A DNA stretch of 64,000 nucleotides from Shewanella polaris (GCF_006385555.1 NZ_CP041036.1:744001-808000), one strand, 5' to 3'. Positions 18,879 through 28,927 are shown, counted from the stretch's first letter. Notes: generated by a model not told the origin, from the letters alone. Translations and numbers: made by a program.

Positions 18879-20092
18879 TGAGTCTGCAACATAAAAAACC
18901 AAGCACTGAAGACAGTTACTACGCCCATGGTAATTCAATGCGAAGTTATCTTCGGTCTTTGTGGATTGCCAACGGCCGTAGCACTAAAGGCCATGTGCAT
19001 ATTCGCGATGCGATTGATGTAAAACGTACCATGCACATTGTGGGTATGTGCTTATTCCCTGCAATGTTATTTGGTATGTATAACATAGGGCTTCAGGCTC
19101 AAATTGCCATTATGGCAGGGGCGACACAGCCTGAAACGTGGCAATTAGCAATATATAACTTACTGTTTGGGCCCCTCACTGAAAGTGCTGGCTTGATGAG
19201 TTTATTTGCCTATGGTGCCAGTTTTTATGTGCCATTTTACTTAACCGCATTAGTGGTGAGTTTAGTGTGGGAAGTGGTATTCGCTAAAGTGCGTCGCCAA
19301 GAGTTGCATGAAGGCTTCTTTATTACTGCATTACTGTTTTCGTTAATTTTACCAATTTCGACACCTTTATGGATTGTGGCATTAGGCATCAGTTTTGGAG
19401 TGGTAGTGGCAAAAGAGATGTTTGGCGGCATGGGGTATAACTTTTTAAACCCTGCACTGGCTGGTTATGCATTTATTTATTTTGCTTATCCAACCGAGGT
19501 GGTGTCATTAGGCCAATTTGTTGCTGTAGATGGCTTTTCTGGCGCGACCACGCTAACGCTTACCGTAGCCAAAAAATTAAGCTTCGTCGATACGAGTTGG
19601 TTTAGTGTATTTACAGATACAAGCTGGTGGAATGCCTTTCTAGGCTTTACCCCCGGTGCAGTAGGGGAAACCAGTACTTTAGCCATTCTTATTGGTGGCG
19701 GTATTTTACTGCTTACCCGTGTTGCAGATTGGCGTGTGGTTGCAGGTGTGATGCTGGGGATGATCATTACCGTGCTGCTATTTAATTACTTCGGTTCAAG
19801 CAGAAATCCAATGTCGGCGATGCCGTGGACATGGCACTTAGTCACCGGTGGTTTTGCGCTGGGAATGATGTTTATGGCTACTGATCCGGTTACCGCATCG
19901 TACACCCATAAGGCTAAGTTCGCATTCGGATTTATGATTGGGTTTATGACCATTATTATTCGTTTACTGAATGCCAAAATGCCAGAGGGCATTATGCTAG
20001 CCATTTTGTTTACTAATCTATGGGCACCGTTGTTCGACTACCTAGTCGCTCAAGCTAATATCAAACGGAGACTAAAACGTCATGGCCTTTAA
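18878..20092 (+). CDS. nqrB: NQR subunit B, membrane flavoprotein
   Basis: Core membrane subunit of NQR (404 residues) that carries covalent FMN, non-covalent riboflavin and takes part in Na+ movement. About ten hydrophobic segments are visible. The flavinylation motif DGFSGATTLT lies at about 218-227, with Thr224 the expected FMN acceptor (Thr236 in Vibrio cholerae). The start ATG at 18878 overlaps the nqrA stop and follows GAGAGGGAAGG; the upstream extension to 18848 lies inside nqrA and is not used. It overlaps nqrC by 11 nt. Confidence 0.94.
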   Translation: MSLQHKKPSTEDSYYAHGNSMRSYLRSLWIANGRSTKGHVHIRDAIDVKRTMHIVGMCLFPAMLFGMYNIGLQAQIAIMAGATQPETWQLAIYNLLFGPLTESAGLMSLFAYGASFYVPFYLTALVVSLVWEVVFAKVRRQELHEGFFITALLFSLILPISTPLWIVALGISFGVVVAKEMFGGMGYNFLNPALAGYAFIYFAYPTEVVSLGQFVAVDGFSGATTLTLTVAKKLSFVDTSWFSVFTDTSWWNAFLGFTPGAVGETSTLAILIGGGILLLTRVADWRVVAGVMLGMIITVLLFNYFGSSRNPMSAMPWTWHLVTGGFALGMMFMATDPVTASYTHKAKFAFGFMIGFMTIIIRLLNAKMPEGIMLAILFTNLWAPLFDYLVAQANIKRRLKRHGL

Positions 20093-20849
20093 GAAAGATT
20101 CAGTCGCCGGAACAATGGTGTTTATTATTGTTTTGAGCTTGGTTTGTTCGTTTATGATCACCGGTACCGTGGAGATTTTAAAAGAACGTAAGCTGGCTAA
20201 AAAGCGCGAAGAAGTACAACAGTTTGTATTGAAGGCTGCGGACATCGACATCAGTCAAGGTGACTTTAGCGAGTTATTTGCCCAACGAGTGAAACCTAAG
20301 ATGGTTAACTTAGCGACAGGCAAGGTGACCGAAAAAGCCAATTTACTTGATTTTGATGAGCGCATGGCATCGATTAACCCTGAAACCTCTACTAAACCGA
20401 AAAAGGACATCGCCAAAATTAAAACCATGGCGACCGACATTCGCATATTTGAGGTGTATGACACTAATGGTCAACTTGCCAGCATTGTGATGCCTATATA
20501 TGGCAAAGGCTTGTGGTCGATTATTTATGGTTATATGGCAATCAAACCTGACTTAAATACAATCGAAAATATTGTGTTTTATGAACATGGTGAAACGCCA
20601 GGTATTGCAGACTTTATTACTGATCCACAATGGTTAGCGAAGTGGCAAGGTAAAAAATTATTTGATGACCAAGGTAAAATCGCCATTAAAGTGATTAAAG
20701 GCGGCGCCAAAGACGGCGACATTCACGGTGTTGATGGTGTGAGTGGCGCGACTCGTTCTGGTGTTGGTATTCAGCGCTTAGTCGAGTTTTGGTTTGGTGT
20801 AGAAGGATACCAAACCTATCTACACACGTTAGCTGCGGAGGGTAAGTAA
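20082..20849 (+). CDS. nqrC: NQR subunit C, periplasmic flavoprotein
   Basis: Single N-terminal membrane anchor (about 10-30) and a periplasmic FMN domain. The flavinylation motif GVSGATRSG places the FMN-bearing Thr at about residue 224 (Thr225 in V. cholerae). The region EHGETPGIAD is typical of the family. It is longer than the E. coli-type RnfG homologue and fits NqrC by operon position between nqrB and nqrD. It overlaps nqrB and abuts nqrD without a gap. Attachment of FMN needs an ApbE transferase, not found in this window. Confidence 0.94.
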   Translation: MAFKKDSVAGTMVFIIVLSLVCSFMITGTVEILKERKLAKKREEVQQFVLKAADIDISQGDFSELFAQRVKPKMVNLATGKVTEKANLLDFDERMASINPETSTKPKKDIAKIKTMATDIRIFEVYDTNGQLASIVMPIYGKGLWSIIYGYMAIKPDLNTIENIVFYEHGETPGIADFITDPQWLAKWQGKKLFDDQGKIAIKVIKGGAKDGDIHGVDGVSGATRSGVGIQRLVEFWFGVEGYQTYLHTLAAEGK

Positions 20850-21470
20850 ATGAGTCGTGCTATTTCAACTCGTGAGATCCTAACATCGCCAATTATGGCT
20901 AATAACCCTGTGGCAATACAGGTATTAGGTGTGTGTTCGGCATTAGCGGTCAGTAACTCCATGCAAACCGCATTGGTGATGACACTTGCGGTGACATTTG
21001 TATTGGTTTTCTCTAATTTAATCATTTCAAGTATTCGTAACTTTATCCCTAATAGTGTACGGATTATTGCGCAGATGACGGTGATCGCCTCGTTGGTGAT
21101 TATTGTCGATATGGTGTTGCAAGATGTGGCGTATGAACTGTCGAAACAGTTATCTGTATTTGTCAGTTTGATCATCACTAACTGCATCATTATGGGCCGA
21201 GCAGAAGCTTTTGCGATGAAAAACCCTCCGCATTTGGCCGTGGTTGATGCCTTAGGCAACGCTATGGGGTATGGCTTAATTCTAATGGGTGTAGCGTTTA
21301 TTCGTGAACTACTGGGTCGTGGCAGTTTGTTTGGCCATGACATATTGACCACCGTTGAAAATGGCGGCTGGTATTTGGCGAATGAGATGTTCACTTTGCC
21401 ACCCAGCGCGTTCTTTTTAATTGGTGTGATGATTTGGGTTATTAAAATCATTCAACGCAAGCGCGGATAA
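20850..21470 (+). CDS. nqrD: NQR subunit D
   Basis: Six-helix inner membrane subunit, 206 residues, starting directly after the nqrC stop. Family features include [19 protein letters not shown], a Cys-bearing helix ([19 protein letters not shown]) and the short C-terminus IIQRKRG. The two paired membrane subunits NqrD and NqrE bind a 2Fe-2S cluster at their interface using Cys residues; a conserved Cys is present in the two expected places. Confidence 0.95.
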   Translation: MSRAISTREILTSPIMANNPVAIQVLGVCSALAVSNSMQTALVMTLAVTFVLVFSNLIISSIRNFIPNSVRIIAQMTVIASLVIIVDMVLQDVAYELSKQLSVFVSLIITNCIIMGRAEAFAMKNPPHLAVVDALGNAMGYGLILMGVAFIRELLGRGSLFGHDILTTVENGGWYLANEMFTLPPSAFFLIGVMIWVIKIIQRKRG

Positions 21471-21479
21471 GGAAACAGC

Positions 21480-22088
21480 ATGGAACATTATATTAATTTA
21501 TTTATCCAAGCGGCGTTTATCGACAATATGGCGCTGTCATTTTTCTTAGGTATGTGCACTTTTTTAGCCGTGTCGAAAAAGGTCTCTACAGCATTTGGTT
21601 TAGGTGTTGCCGTGATTGTTGTGATGGTGCTGGCAGTGCCATTAAATCAAGTTATCTACGTCAATATTTTAGCCCCAGGCGCATTGGCTTGGGCGGGTTT
21701 TGCTGAACTTAATTTAAGTTACTTACAGCTGATTACTTTTATTGGGGTGATTGCTGCGTTAGTGCAAATCTTGGAGATGTTTTTAGATCGTTATATTCCG
21801 GCCTTATACCAGTCATTAGGGATCTTTTTACCATTATTAACGGTAAACTGCGCTATTTTTGCTGGGGTTATTTTTATGGCCAACCGTGACTATAACTTTA
21901 CTGAGTCAGTGGTATTTGCGTCGGGCTCTGCTGTGGGTTGGGCGATGGCCATTGTGTTACTTGCAGGACTTCGTGAACGAATGAAGTTTCATGCTATTCC
22001 AGACGGATTGCAGGGCATTGGGATCACATTTATTACCACCGGCTTAATGGCTCTGGGCTTTATGTCATTTGCGGGCATTACGTTATAA
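21480..22088 (+). CDS. nqrE: NQR subunit E
   Basis: Six-helix inner membrane partner of NqrD, 202 residues. Typical elements are [21 protein letters not shown] at the start (shown here only in part as [20 protein letters not shown]), the Cys in [15 protein letters not shown], and [12 protein letters not shown], which supplies the second cluster Cys. GGA lies upstream of the ATG, 9 nt after nqrD. Sits in the expected operon position. Confidence 0.95.
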   Translation: MEHYINLFIQAAFIDNMALSFFLGMCTFLAVSKKVSTAFGLGVAVIVVMVLAVPLNQVIYVNILAPGALAWAGFAELNLSYLQLITFIGVIAALVQILEMFLDRYIPALYQSLGIFLPLLTVNCAIFAGVIFMANRDYNFTESVVFASGSAVGWAMAIVLLAGLRERMKFHAIPDGLQGIGITFITTGLMALGFMSFAGITL

Positions 22089-22112
22089 CGCATTAAAGAA
22101 AAGGGTTATTTA

Positions 22113-23330
22113 ATGGAAATGGCAATAGGTATTGGCATGTTTACCATAGTGGTAAGTTTGCTAGTGATGGTGATTTTAGTCGCCAAACGAAAGTTAGTGA
22201 ACACAGATGATGTCACTATTAGCATTAATGATGATGCCAGTAAAACAGTGCAAACCCCTGCCGGTGATAAGTTATTAGGTGCTTTGTCTGGGCAACATAT
22301 TTTTATTCCGTCTGCGTGTGGCGGCGGTGGCACTTGTGGTCAATGTCGAGTGAAAGTGAAGGCTGGCGGTGGTGATATTTTGCCGACTGAACTGGATCAT
22401 ATTACGAAAAAAGAAGCTAAAGAAGGTTGTCGTTTGGCATGCCAAGTTACCGTGCGAAACAACATGGAACTTGAGATTGACGAAGAAATCTTTGGGGTTA
22501 AAAAATGGCAATGTGAAGTCATTTCAAACAATAACCAGGCGACCTTTATTAAGGAGTTACTGTTAAAGCTCCCTGATGGCGAAGACGTATTGTTTAAAGC
22601 CGGTGGTTATATTCAAATTGAAGCACCTGCTCATGAAGTGCGTTATGCCGATTTTGATATTCCTGAAGAGTATCGTGGTGACTGGGTTCGATATGGCTTA
22701 TTTGATTTAGTGTCTACCGTTGATGAAGACGTATTACGAGCTTATTCAATGGCAAACTACCCTGATGAAAAGGGTACTATTATGCTAAACGTGCGTATTG
22801 CGACGCCGCCTAAAGCAGGTTTGCCACCAGGAAAAATGTCGTCATATATTTTTAATTTAAAAGCGGGTGATCAGGTAACTATTTCAGGGCCATTTGGTGA
22901 GTTTTTTGTCAAAGAAACCGATGCTGAAATGGTGTTTGTTGGTGGTGGTGCGGGTATGGCACCGATGCGATCGCATATATTTAACCAGCTAAAAAGTGTC
23001 AAAACCAAACGTAAAATGAGCTTTTGGTATGGTGCTCGTTCAACTCGGGAAGTCTTTTATCAACAAGACTTTGATCAACTAGCCGCTGACAATGACAACT
23101 TTGTTTGGCATGTCGCTTTGTCTGATCCTTTACCTGAAGATAACTGGACAGGTTATACTGGTTTTATTCATAACGTGTTGTATGAAAACTACTTAAAACA
23201 GCATAAAGCACCAGAAGATTGTGAGTTTTATATGTGTGGACCTCCAATTATGAATGCGTCAGTTATCGCGATGTTGGAAGGTTTAGGGGTGGAGTCTGAA
23301 AATATCTTATTAGATGACTTTGGTGACTAA
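22113..23330 (+). CDS. nqrF: NQR subunit F, NADH-oxidising flavoprotein
   Basis: Electron entry subunit. An N-terminal membrane helix (about 4-24) is followed by a 2Fe-2S ferredoxin domain with cluster ligands Cys69, Cys75, Cys78 and Cys110. A ferredoxin-reductase module comes next, with FAD-binding RAYSMANYP and NADH-binding [13 protein letters not shown] and MCGPPIMN. It ends in LDDFGD, as usual for NqrF. 405 residues, matching V. cholerae within a few. Last gene of the operon: a strong terminator follows, with no nqrM or apbE between. Confidence 0.95.
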   Translation: MEMAIGIGMFTIVVSLLVMVILVAKRKLVNTDDVTISINDDASKTVQTPAGDKLLGALSGQHIFIPSACGGGGTCGQCRVKVKAGGGDILPTELDHITKKEAKEGCRLACQVTVRNNMELEIDEEIFGVKKWQCEVISNNNQATFIKELLLKLPDGEDVLFKAGGYIQIEAPAHEVRYADFDIPEEYRGDWVRYGLFDLVSTVDEDVLRAYSMANYPDEKGTIMLNVRIATPPKAGLPPGKMSSYIFNLKAGDQVTISGPFGEFFVKETDAEMVFVGGGAGMAPMRSHIFNQLKSVKTKRKMSFWYGARSTREVFYQQDFDQLAADNDNFVWHVALSDPLPEDNWTGYTGFIHNVLYENYLKQHKAPEDCEFYMCGPPIMNASVIAMLEGLGVESENILLDDFGD

Positions 23331-23391
23331 TCCTTTGCACATTCGTCCTTTGCAGAACTATAGGTTGCTAAAGAAGATAAATTAAGTGGAC

Positions 23392-23434
23392 AAAAAAATC
23401 CCCATACCGTCATTGACTATTTGGGGATTTTTTT
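23392..23434 (+). terminator. Terminator of the nqr operon
   Basis: Inverted repeat AAAAAATCCCCA / TGGGGATTTTTT (about 23393-23404 and 23422-23433) with a 17-nt loop and T-run, 60 nt beyond nqrF. Because of the flanking A and T runs it can also serve the small HTH gene on the other strand. Confidence 0.85.
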
Positions 23435-23456
23435 AGCCGATAAGTTCAACTATATA

Positions 23457-23630
23457 TTAACGATCAGAACATGCTAAATAACGCATCACTTCAGCTTTGT
23501 TAAAGCTAAGCACTTCACCGTTTTGTTCCGTGAACAGCAAATTTTCGCGAGCATAACGCTTAATCGTCGTAGGGCTTTTGTCGAGTATTTCACAGACTTC
23601 ATTAAAAGTTAAATCGTTATTATCACTCAT
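23457..23630 (-). CDS. 57-residue helix-turn-helix protein
   Basis: Short frame with a strong start: AAGGAG sits 8 nt before the ATG at 23630. The translation begins MSDNNDLTFNEVCEILDKS and continues PTTIKRYARENLLFTEQNG, then EVLSFNKAEVMRYLACSDR. This is the compact winged-helix of the MerR/excisionase type: helix-turn-helix (FNEVCEILDKSPTTIKRYA) followed by a two-strand wing. A DNA-binding role is inferred from that pattern. It ends close to the nqr terminator and reads in the opposite direction. It could regulate nqr or the neighbouring oxidoreductase; no phage genes are near, so an excisionase role is unlikely. Confidence 0.8.
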   Translation of the reverse strand: MSDNNDLTFNEVCEILDKSPTTIKRYARENLLFTEQNGEVLSFNKAEVMRYLACSDR

Positions 23631-23741
23631 TCCTATTCTCCTTGCGTTATGGTTACTTTGACTCGTCTTATGTCGTTAGTATTGAACAACTGTGGTGTAT
23701 TAACTTGTCATAAAGCTGCGCTATTGTCGAGAGTAGTATTA

Positions 23742-24422
23742 TTAATAATGACAGCTGTGCATCATGCCATTGGTGATTATTTGGCAGGTAGGAGCTACTT
23801 GAGGTTTCAAGGCAACTTGATACATAGATTCTGCAACTATTTGTGCATCAATTGGCTGGTATTGACGCAGTGGCCCGATAAATAAAAATGCTAATCCACC
23901 CAAAATAGTTTGACCAATATCTTCCATAAAACGGCTATGATCCCTTGGTCCTAATAATAAGCTCGGCTGAAAAACATTAAGTACTGGCAGTGGTAGTGCC
24001 TTAAGTCCTTGTTCAACTTCACCTTTAATCCGATTATAAAATACCTTTGATTTAGCATCTGCACCCAATGCCGTAACTACCATAAATTTAAGCGCCGGAT
24101 TTGCTTGTGTTTGACACAGTTTTGCAAAGGCTAGCACCGCTAATTTATCGACTTGAATAAAGGCTTCTTCACTGCCAGCTTGTTTGATGGTGGTGCCTAA
24201 ACAGCAAAATGCATGATCAACTTTGTCTGCCAATATGACTTCATGTAACTCATTAAGTTGGCAGGGAATAAATTGCACTTTTTCAGCACCGAATTGATGC
24301 TCAACCAATTTAGGTATTGAGCGGCCAACAACCAATACCTTACTATATTGCTCACTTTCAATGATGCGAGTCAGTAAGGCGTTGCCCACTAATCCTGTTG
24401 CACCCATTATTATTGCAATCAT
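23742..24422 (-). CDS. NAD(P)-binding Rossmann oxidoreductase (YraR/HTATIP2-like)
   Basis: Atypical short-chain dehydrogenase-like protein, 226 residues. The N-terminal dinucleotide-binding motif is MGATGLVGNALL, followed by VGRSIPKL (binding-loop Arg). HAFCCLGTTIKQAGS and VVTALGADAKSKVFYNRIKGEVE correspond to the active-site region, with a YxxxK-like Y-N-R-I-K. These are the marks of the small YraR/HTATIP2 group of NAD(P)H-binding proteins, whose substrate is unknown. Divergent from the nitroreductase gene with a 199-nt gap. Confidence 0.8.
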   Translation of the reverse strand: MIAIIMGATGLVGNALLTRIIESEQYSKVLVVGRSIPKLVEHQFGAEKVQFIPCQLNELHEVILADKVDHAFCCLGTTIKQAGSEEAFIQVDKLAVLAFAKLCQTQANPALKFMVVTALGADAKSKVFYNRIKGEVEQGLKALPLPVLNVFQPSLLLGPRDHSRFMEDIGQTILGGLAFLFIGPLRQYQPIDAQIVAESMYQVALKPQVAPTCQIITNGMMHSCHY

Positions 24423-24621
24423 ATAATCCTTAGAAAGCTAAACTGACTCGCATAGACTCTAATCTGTCGCTCTAATGGTTTCAATAAGAATATTTTAATA
24501 GCATTTTTTAGTGTGTTTGTTAGCGTTAGGGTTATGACAATAAATGAGTGCCGAATCAACATAACCATCATAAGAACAGTCATTATAAGCACAATCAAAA
24601 GAACAACAATAAGGATGAACG

Positions 24622-25293
24622 ATGACCCAAGCGCATTTACCACTGACAGATTTTATTGAGTACTCAACTGATGAAATGCTTAAACGAGCACAAGATCATT
24701 ACCAGGAGATTAAGCGGCGTCATTCTATAAGAGCATTTTCTGATCGCGCAGTGCCGCAAGCCATTATTGAACAATGTATTTTAGCTGCGGGCACGGCACC
24801 TAATGGCGCAAATCATCAGCCGTGGCATTTTGTGGCAATTAATAGCCCACAGATAAAAGCGCAAATTCGTCAGCAAGCAGAAGCGTTAGAACAAGCATTT
24901 TATGCTGGTCGTGCAGGTGAAGAATGGCTAGATGCATTAAAACCGTTAGGCACCAATGCCGATAAACCCTACTTAGAACATGCACCTTGGCTGATTGCGG
25001 TGTTCAGTAAAAAGCGCACCGAAGCAGCAGGAGAGCAGAAAAGTAATTATTATGTACACGAGTCTGTGGGAATTGCGACTGGATTTTTAATCCAAGCATT
25101 GCATCATGCTGGTCTTGGTACATTAACTCACACCCCAAAACCGATGAGCTTTTTAAGTAAAGTGTGTGGCCGTGACAATGATAATGAACGTCCCTATATG
25201 CTTATTATTGCTGGGTATCCGGCTGATGATGCGACTATTCCACAACATGCGATCGACAAAAAAACATTGAATGAAATTTGTGATTTTATGTGA
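24622..25293 (+). CDS. Nitroreductase family flavoprotein
   Basis: FMN-dependent NAD(P)H oxidoreductase of the nitroreductase fold, 223 residues. RRHSIRAFSDRAVP is the conserved FMN-binding start, followed by AAGTAPNGANHQPWHFVAI and, later, ESVGIATGFLIQALHHAGLG and HTPKPMSFL. The last two are typical of the subfamily related to iodotyrosine deiodinase and BluB rather than to NfsA/NfsB. AGGATG precedes the ATG. The substrate cannot be read from sequence. Ends in a terminator shared with lpxL. Confidence 0.88.
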   Translation: MTQAHLPLTDFIEYSTDEMLKRAQDHYQEIKRRHSIRAFSDRAVPQAIIEQCILAAGTAPNGANHQPWHFVAINSPQIKAQIRQQAEALEQAFYAGRAGEEWLDALKPLGTNADKPYLEHAPWLIAVFSKKRTEAAGEQKSNYYVHESVGIATGFLIQALHHAGLGTLTHTPKPMSFLSKVCGRDNDNERPYMLIIAGYPADDATIPQHAIDKKTLNEICDFM

Positions 25294-25422
25294 TGTTTAT
25301 AACAGAGACTGTTTAATGAATTAGTGGTTCGGCTAGTCAGTATTGTCACTCGATTACATTATCGATTCTAACAGTGATTGAGCGTCGGTATACCCAAAGT
25401 ATTAGCAGATTAACATTAACCC

Positions 25423-25450
25423 AAAAGCGCCTAATGGCGCTTTCTTTTAT
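25423..25450 (+). terminator. Terminator of the nitroreductase gene
   Basis: Perfect 8-bp stem AAAGCGCC / GGCGCTTT (25424-25431, 25436-25443) with a TAAT loop, followed by CTTTTATT. It lies between converging genes, so it may act on both strands. Confidence 0.8.
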
Positions 25451-25481
25451 TAACCACATTCGAGTTGTCGATTAAATAAAA

Positions 25482-26408
25482 TCAGTCATATAAGGATGGC
25501 GTGTCTTCAGTGGGGCGGGTTTTAAAGCGACGATGTAGCCACATATATTGCTCCTTGTTGCGGCTAATCAGTTGTTCAACAATCTGGTTTCCACGAATGG
25601 CGTCGTCAGTTTCATTATCGCCGGGGAAGTTCTCTATAGGCGGCATGATTTCAAGGGTATAGCCCTTATCATCTGCATTACGTTCTACAAAAAAAGGCAC
25701 CACATTGGCTTTACCTAGTCTCGCTAGTGCAGTAGCACCAGTAATGGTTGCAGCATCGGGTACGCCAAAAAATGGGATAAATACAGCGCTTGAACGACCA
25801 AAATCTTGATCGGCGGTATACCAAATAACGTCTGGGCTGCGCAAACTGCGGATCATTTGGCGCACGTCGCGCTTAGGTACCAAGCCTTTGTTTGAACGTA
25901 AGCGACCTTTGACTTGTAAGTATTCCATCACCGGATTGTTGTGGGGACGATATACTCCAATTCCCGGGGCAAACTGGCCAAAAATTCGCGCGCCCATTTC
26001 AAGTGGTAAACAATGTACGGCAAATAAAATCACCCCTTTGCCATTGTCTAGGCTTTGACTAACATGCTCAGTGCCTTTAATGGTCATGTGTTGCTGCACG
26101 CGCTCGTTAGACCACCACCATGCATTAATGGTGTCAAATAATGCTTTACCGGTTTCTTCAAAAGTACGCTCAAGCAGTTTCTGTTTGTCTGTATCACTCA
26201 TATTTGGAAAGCATAACTCGATATTACGTTTTGCTGTATGAGTTCGGCCACCAGCTACTTTCATCACTAATCGACCAATACTGCTACCAATTTTCATTTG
26301 CCAAGATAAGGGTAATAGCAGGGTTAAACGCATTAAACCGACGCCTAACCACATAGGCCAATGTTTAGGATGATATAAATCAGAAGAAAATTCGGCTTTC
26401 TCGACCAC
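25482..26408 (-). CDS. lpxL: Lipid A biosynthesis lauroyltransferase LpxL
   Basis: Inner-membrane acyltransferase that adds a secondary fatty acid to Kdo2-lipid IVA. One N-terminal hydrophobic segment (about 12-36), then the HX4E catalytic motif HCLPLE, VYRPHNNPVMEYLQ, GRLRSNK and the C-terminal LHRRFKTRP. These resemble LpxL more than LpxM. The start is a GTG at 26408 with GACGAG upstream; no ATG is suitably placed. It is divergent from hldE with about 100 nt between, so two LPS genes share a promoter region. Confidence 0.9.
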   Translation of the reverse strand: MVEKAEFSSDLYHPKHWPMWLGVGLMRLTLLLPLSWQMKIGSSIGRLVMKVAGGRTHTAKRNIELCFPNMSDTDKQKLLERTFEETGKALFDTINAWWWSNERVQQHMTIKGTEHVSQSLDNGKGVILFAVHCLPLEMGARIFGQFAPGIGVYRPHNNPVMEYLQVKGRLRSNKGLVPKRDVRQMIRSLRSPDVIWYTADQDFGRSSAVFIPFFGVPDAATITGATALARLGKANVVPFFVERNADDKGYTLEIMPPIENFPGDNETDDAIRGNQIVEQLISRNKEQYMWLHRRFKTRPTEDTPSLYD

Positions 26409-26512
26409 AGATAACTCGTCTAGTTCGTAAAAATTATTTGTTATTCTAACTCATATTTTGCTGAAAATTAGGTACAATCACGGTTAATTTTTTATTAGAC
26501 AGCGAATACACT

Positions 26513-27943
26513 ATGAAGGTTTCTCTTCCAGCTTTTGAAAATGCGCGCGTTTTAGTGATTGGCGATGTAATGTTAGATCGCTATTGGGTTGGCCCTACGG
26601 GACGCATTTCACCTGAAGCCCCAGTCCCTGTTGTTAAAATTAACCAAATTGAAGATAGACCCGGCGGCGCTGCTAACGTGGCATTAAACATTGCTACGTT
26701 AGGTGGTCAAGTCCAGTTAGCGGGTATTGTTGGCCAAGATGAAACTGCGCAAGCACTTACCCAAGGGGTTAAAGTGTTTGGTGTTGAACCGCAATGGCTC
26801 ACCGTAGCAGACAAGCCAACGATTACTAAATTACGGGTCTTGTCACGTAATCAACAATTGATCCGCTTAGATTTTGAAGAGCCTTTTGATAAGTCAACTA
26901 GCCAAGCGTTATTTGCTCAAAGTGAAGCGATTTTAGATAATGTCGATGTATTGGTATTGTCTGATTATGCCAAGGGCGCCATTGATGAGCCAAAGGATTT
27001 TATTGCTAAAGCTCGAGCCAAAGGAGTAAAGGTTTTAGTTGATCCTAAAGGTCATGATTTTGCCCGTTATCATGGTGCGTCATTAATCACCCCAAATATG
27101 AGTGAGTTTGAAGCAGTTGTCGGTACCGTTACTAGCGAAGCTGATTTAATTGAAAAAGCCCAAAAGCTGATTAAGTTGCATAACTTTGATGCCATCTTAG
27201 TGACTCGCTCAGAAAAAGGCATGACGTTAGTGTCGCAAGACCAACTTGAATTGCATATTCCAACGGTTGCCCGTGAGGTTCACGATGTGACTGGCGCCGG
27301 CGATACCGTGATTTCTGCCTTAGCGACCTCGATTGCTGCCGGTGCTACATTGGCGCAAGCCTGTGCGATTGCCAATACTGCTGCGGGTGTGGTTGTGGGC
27401 AAGTTAGGCACATCAACAGTAAGCCGCATTGAACTAATACAAGCATTAGCCCTGAATCATGGCGAGTCTGGTTTTGGGGTGATGACAGAGGATCAATTGG
27501 CTTATGCGATGGAGCAAGCACGTTTACGAGGTGAACGTATTGTGATGACTAATGGTTGTTTTGATATTTTACATGCTGGCCATGTAAGCTATTTGCAACA
27601 AGCCAAAGCGTTAGGACATCGTCTTATTGTTGCGGTAAATAATGATGACTCAGTTACCCGTTTAAAAGGTCCTGGACGTCCTGTTAATCCAGTAGATCGC
27701 CGTATGGCAGTTTTAGCTGGACTCGCATCAGTAGATTGGGTTGTTCCTTTCGCTGAAGACACGCCACAACGTATCATTGCACGTTTATTGCCTGACTCTT
27801 TAGTGAAAGGCGGCGATTACAAAGTGGAAGATATTGCTGGTGGTGCTGAAGTGATTGCTGCTGGTGGCAAGGTTGAAGTGCTCGGATTTGAGGACGGTGT
27901 ATCAACTACCGCGATTATTCAAAATATTATGTCGCAAAAATAG
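26513..27943 (+). CDS. hldE: Bifunctional heptose kinase/adenylyltransferase HldE
   Basis: Makes ADP-heptose precursor for LPS inner core: the N-terminal domain phosphorylates D-glycero-beta-D-manno-heptose 7-phosphate and the C-terminal domain adenylylates the 1-phosphate. The ribokinase-type half (1 to about 318) shows [21 protein letters not shown] and the catalytic [12 protein letters not shown]. The nucleotidyltransferase half (about 345-476) shows [16 protein letters not shown] and the substrate loop [11 protein letters not shown]. 476 residues against 477 in E. coli, so both domains are complete. Directly followed by the HEXXH gene. Confidence 0.96.
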   Translation: MKVSLPAFENARVLVIGDVMLDRYWVGPTGRISPEAPVPVVKINQIEDRPGGAANVALNIATLGGQVQLAGIVGQDETAQALTQGVKVFGVEPQWLTVADKPTITKLRVLSRNQQLIRLDFEEPFDKSTSQALFAQSEAILDNVDVLVLSDYAKGAIDEPKDFIAKARAKGVKVLVDPKGHDFARYHGASLITPNMSEFEAVVGTVTSEADLIEKAQKLIKLHNFDAILVTRSEKGMTLVSQDQLELHIPTVAREVHDVTGAGDTVISALATSIAAGATLAQACAIANTAAGVVVGKLGTSTVSRIELIQALALNHGESGFGVMTEDQLAYAMEQARLRGERIVMTNGCFDILHAGHVSYLQQAKALGHRLIVAVNNDDSVTRLKGPGRPVNPVDRRMAVLAGLASVDWVVPFAEDTPQRIIARLLPDSLVKGGDYKVEDIAGGAEVIAAGGKVEVLGFEDGVSTTAIIQNIMSQK

Positions 27944-27946
27944 TTG

Positions 27947-28927
27947 ATGTGTAGATACTGGCAACGGTCATTACTCAAGTTATTAAGCTGTAGTGTTGCT
28001 TGTGTACCGTTATTTGTTGGTCACTTTGTTAATGCTGGCCAGTATATTTCGCCGCAACCTTTAGTCATAAATCAAGTTCAAACAACAGCTGTTATGGTTG
28101 AAGATGGTTTGGCGAATGATGATGTTCGCCAAGCTTATTTTACCCCAATAGCAAAGAAACAAGCGCTAGTCTGTTCTTTACCTGCATTGAAAAAGTGTAT
28201 CGCGTTACTCCCTTTGTCATTACAACACCAAACGTCTTTTTCTGTTGCCAATATTCGCCGCGCTATTGGGCGTAAAAGTGCGATGGTGCTCGTTGCTGAA
28301 AGTGACAGCATTGCGGGCGTTATTATCATTAATCCAGCTAAAGACATGCTTGAGCAAAGTGGTGCTATTGGCTTAACAACTTATCAGTTGCCGTTAACCA
28401 ATCAAACAAAACTAACTTTGTGGCATGAAATAGGACATTTATACAATATTTCATTACAAGGCAGCGTTTTACCTTACTCTCTAACAGAATATCAGCATGA
28501 ATGGCTAGCAGACTTGTATTTGTTATGGTGTGTTGCACAGCAATACCAACAACTCGATTTAGTATGGCAACAGTTCCATCGGCGTAATCTTGCACTGATT
28601 AATGACAGCGGTAATTTGTCACATTGGAGTGCGCCTCAGCTTCAAATTGTGCTGAGTCATTACGATGTCCAACAATTACAGCATTTTTCTCGATATGAAG
28701 ATTTTTTAACGGCTGTTTATCCGTTAATGCCTGCGTGGTCACCGCGTGATATGGGGGAGTTTTCGAGTTTAGTCCAGCGCACTTTTAGCTCTGTTCAATC
28801 TTTGCCTGAGTATATGTTTTGGCGTCAACCTGAGTTAATTCAAGTACTGACACCGACGTTAAAACAGTTGATGGGTAAAACTAAATCACAGCAATGGCTT
28901 AAAAAGCAATTCTCAACAGCAAAGTGA
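27947..28927 (+). CDS. Putative secreted HEXXH metallopeptidase, family unknown
   Basis: Not assigned to a named family. An N-terminal signal peptide (LLKLLSCSVACVPLFVG) ends near residue 30. The centre carries LWHEIGHLYNIS (HEIGH at about 160-164), a zinc-binding HEXXH; 20 residues on is YQHEWLADLYLLW, whose Glu followed by A-D resembles the third ligand region of gluzincins. Export and a zinc-peptidase role are inferred from these. ATG 27947 is chosen; a TTG at 27944 is the alternative, and neither has a good ribosome binding site. It starts within 4 nt of the hldE stop, so coupled translation is likely, yet hldE is an LPS gene. Confidence 0.7.
   Translation: MCRYWQRSLLKLLSCSVACVPLFVGHFVNAGQYISPQPLVINQVQTTAVMVEDGLANDDVRQAYFTPIAKKQALVCSLPALKKCIALLPLSLQHQTSFSVANIRRAIGRKSAMVLVAESDSIAGVIIINPAKDMLEQSGAIGLTTYQLPLTNQTKLTLWHEIGHLYNISLQGSVLPYSLTEYQHEWLADLYLLWCVAQQYQQLDLVWQQFHRRNLALINDSGNLSHWSAPQLQIVLSHYDVQQLQHFSRYEDFLTAVYPLMPAWSPRDMGEFSSLVQRTFSSVQSLPEYMFWRQPELIQVLTPTLKQLMGKTKSQQWLKKQFSTAK

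Noticed and set aside
20816..21451. 211-residue reverse frame across nqrD
   Set aside because: Antisense shadow of a conserved membrane gene.
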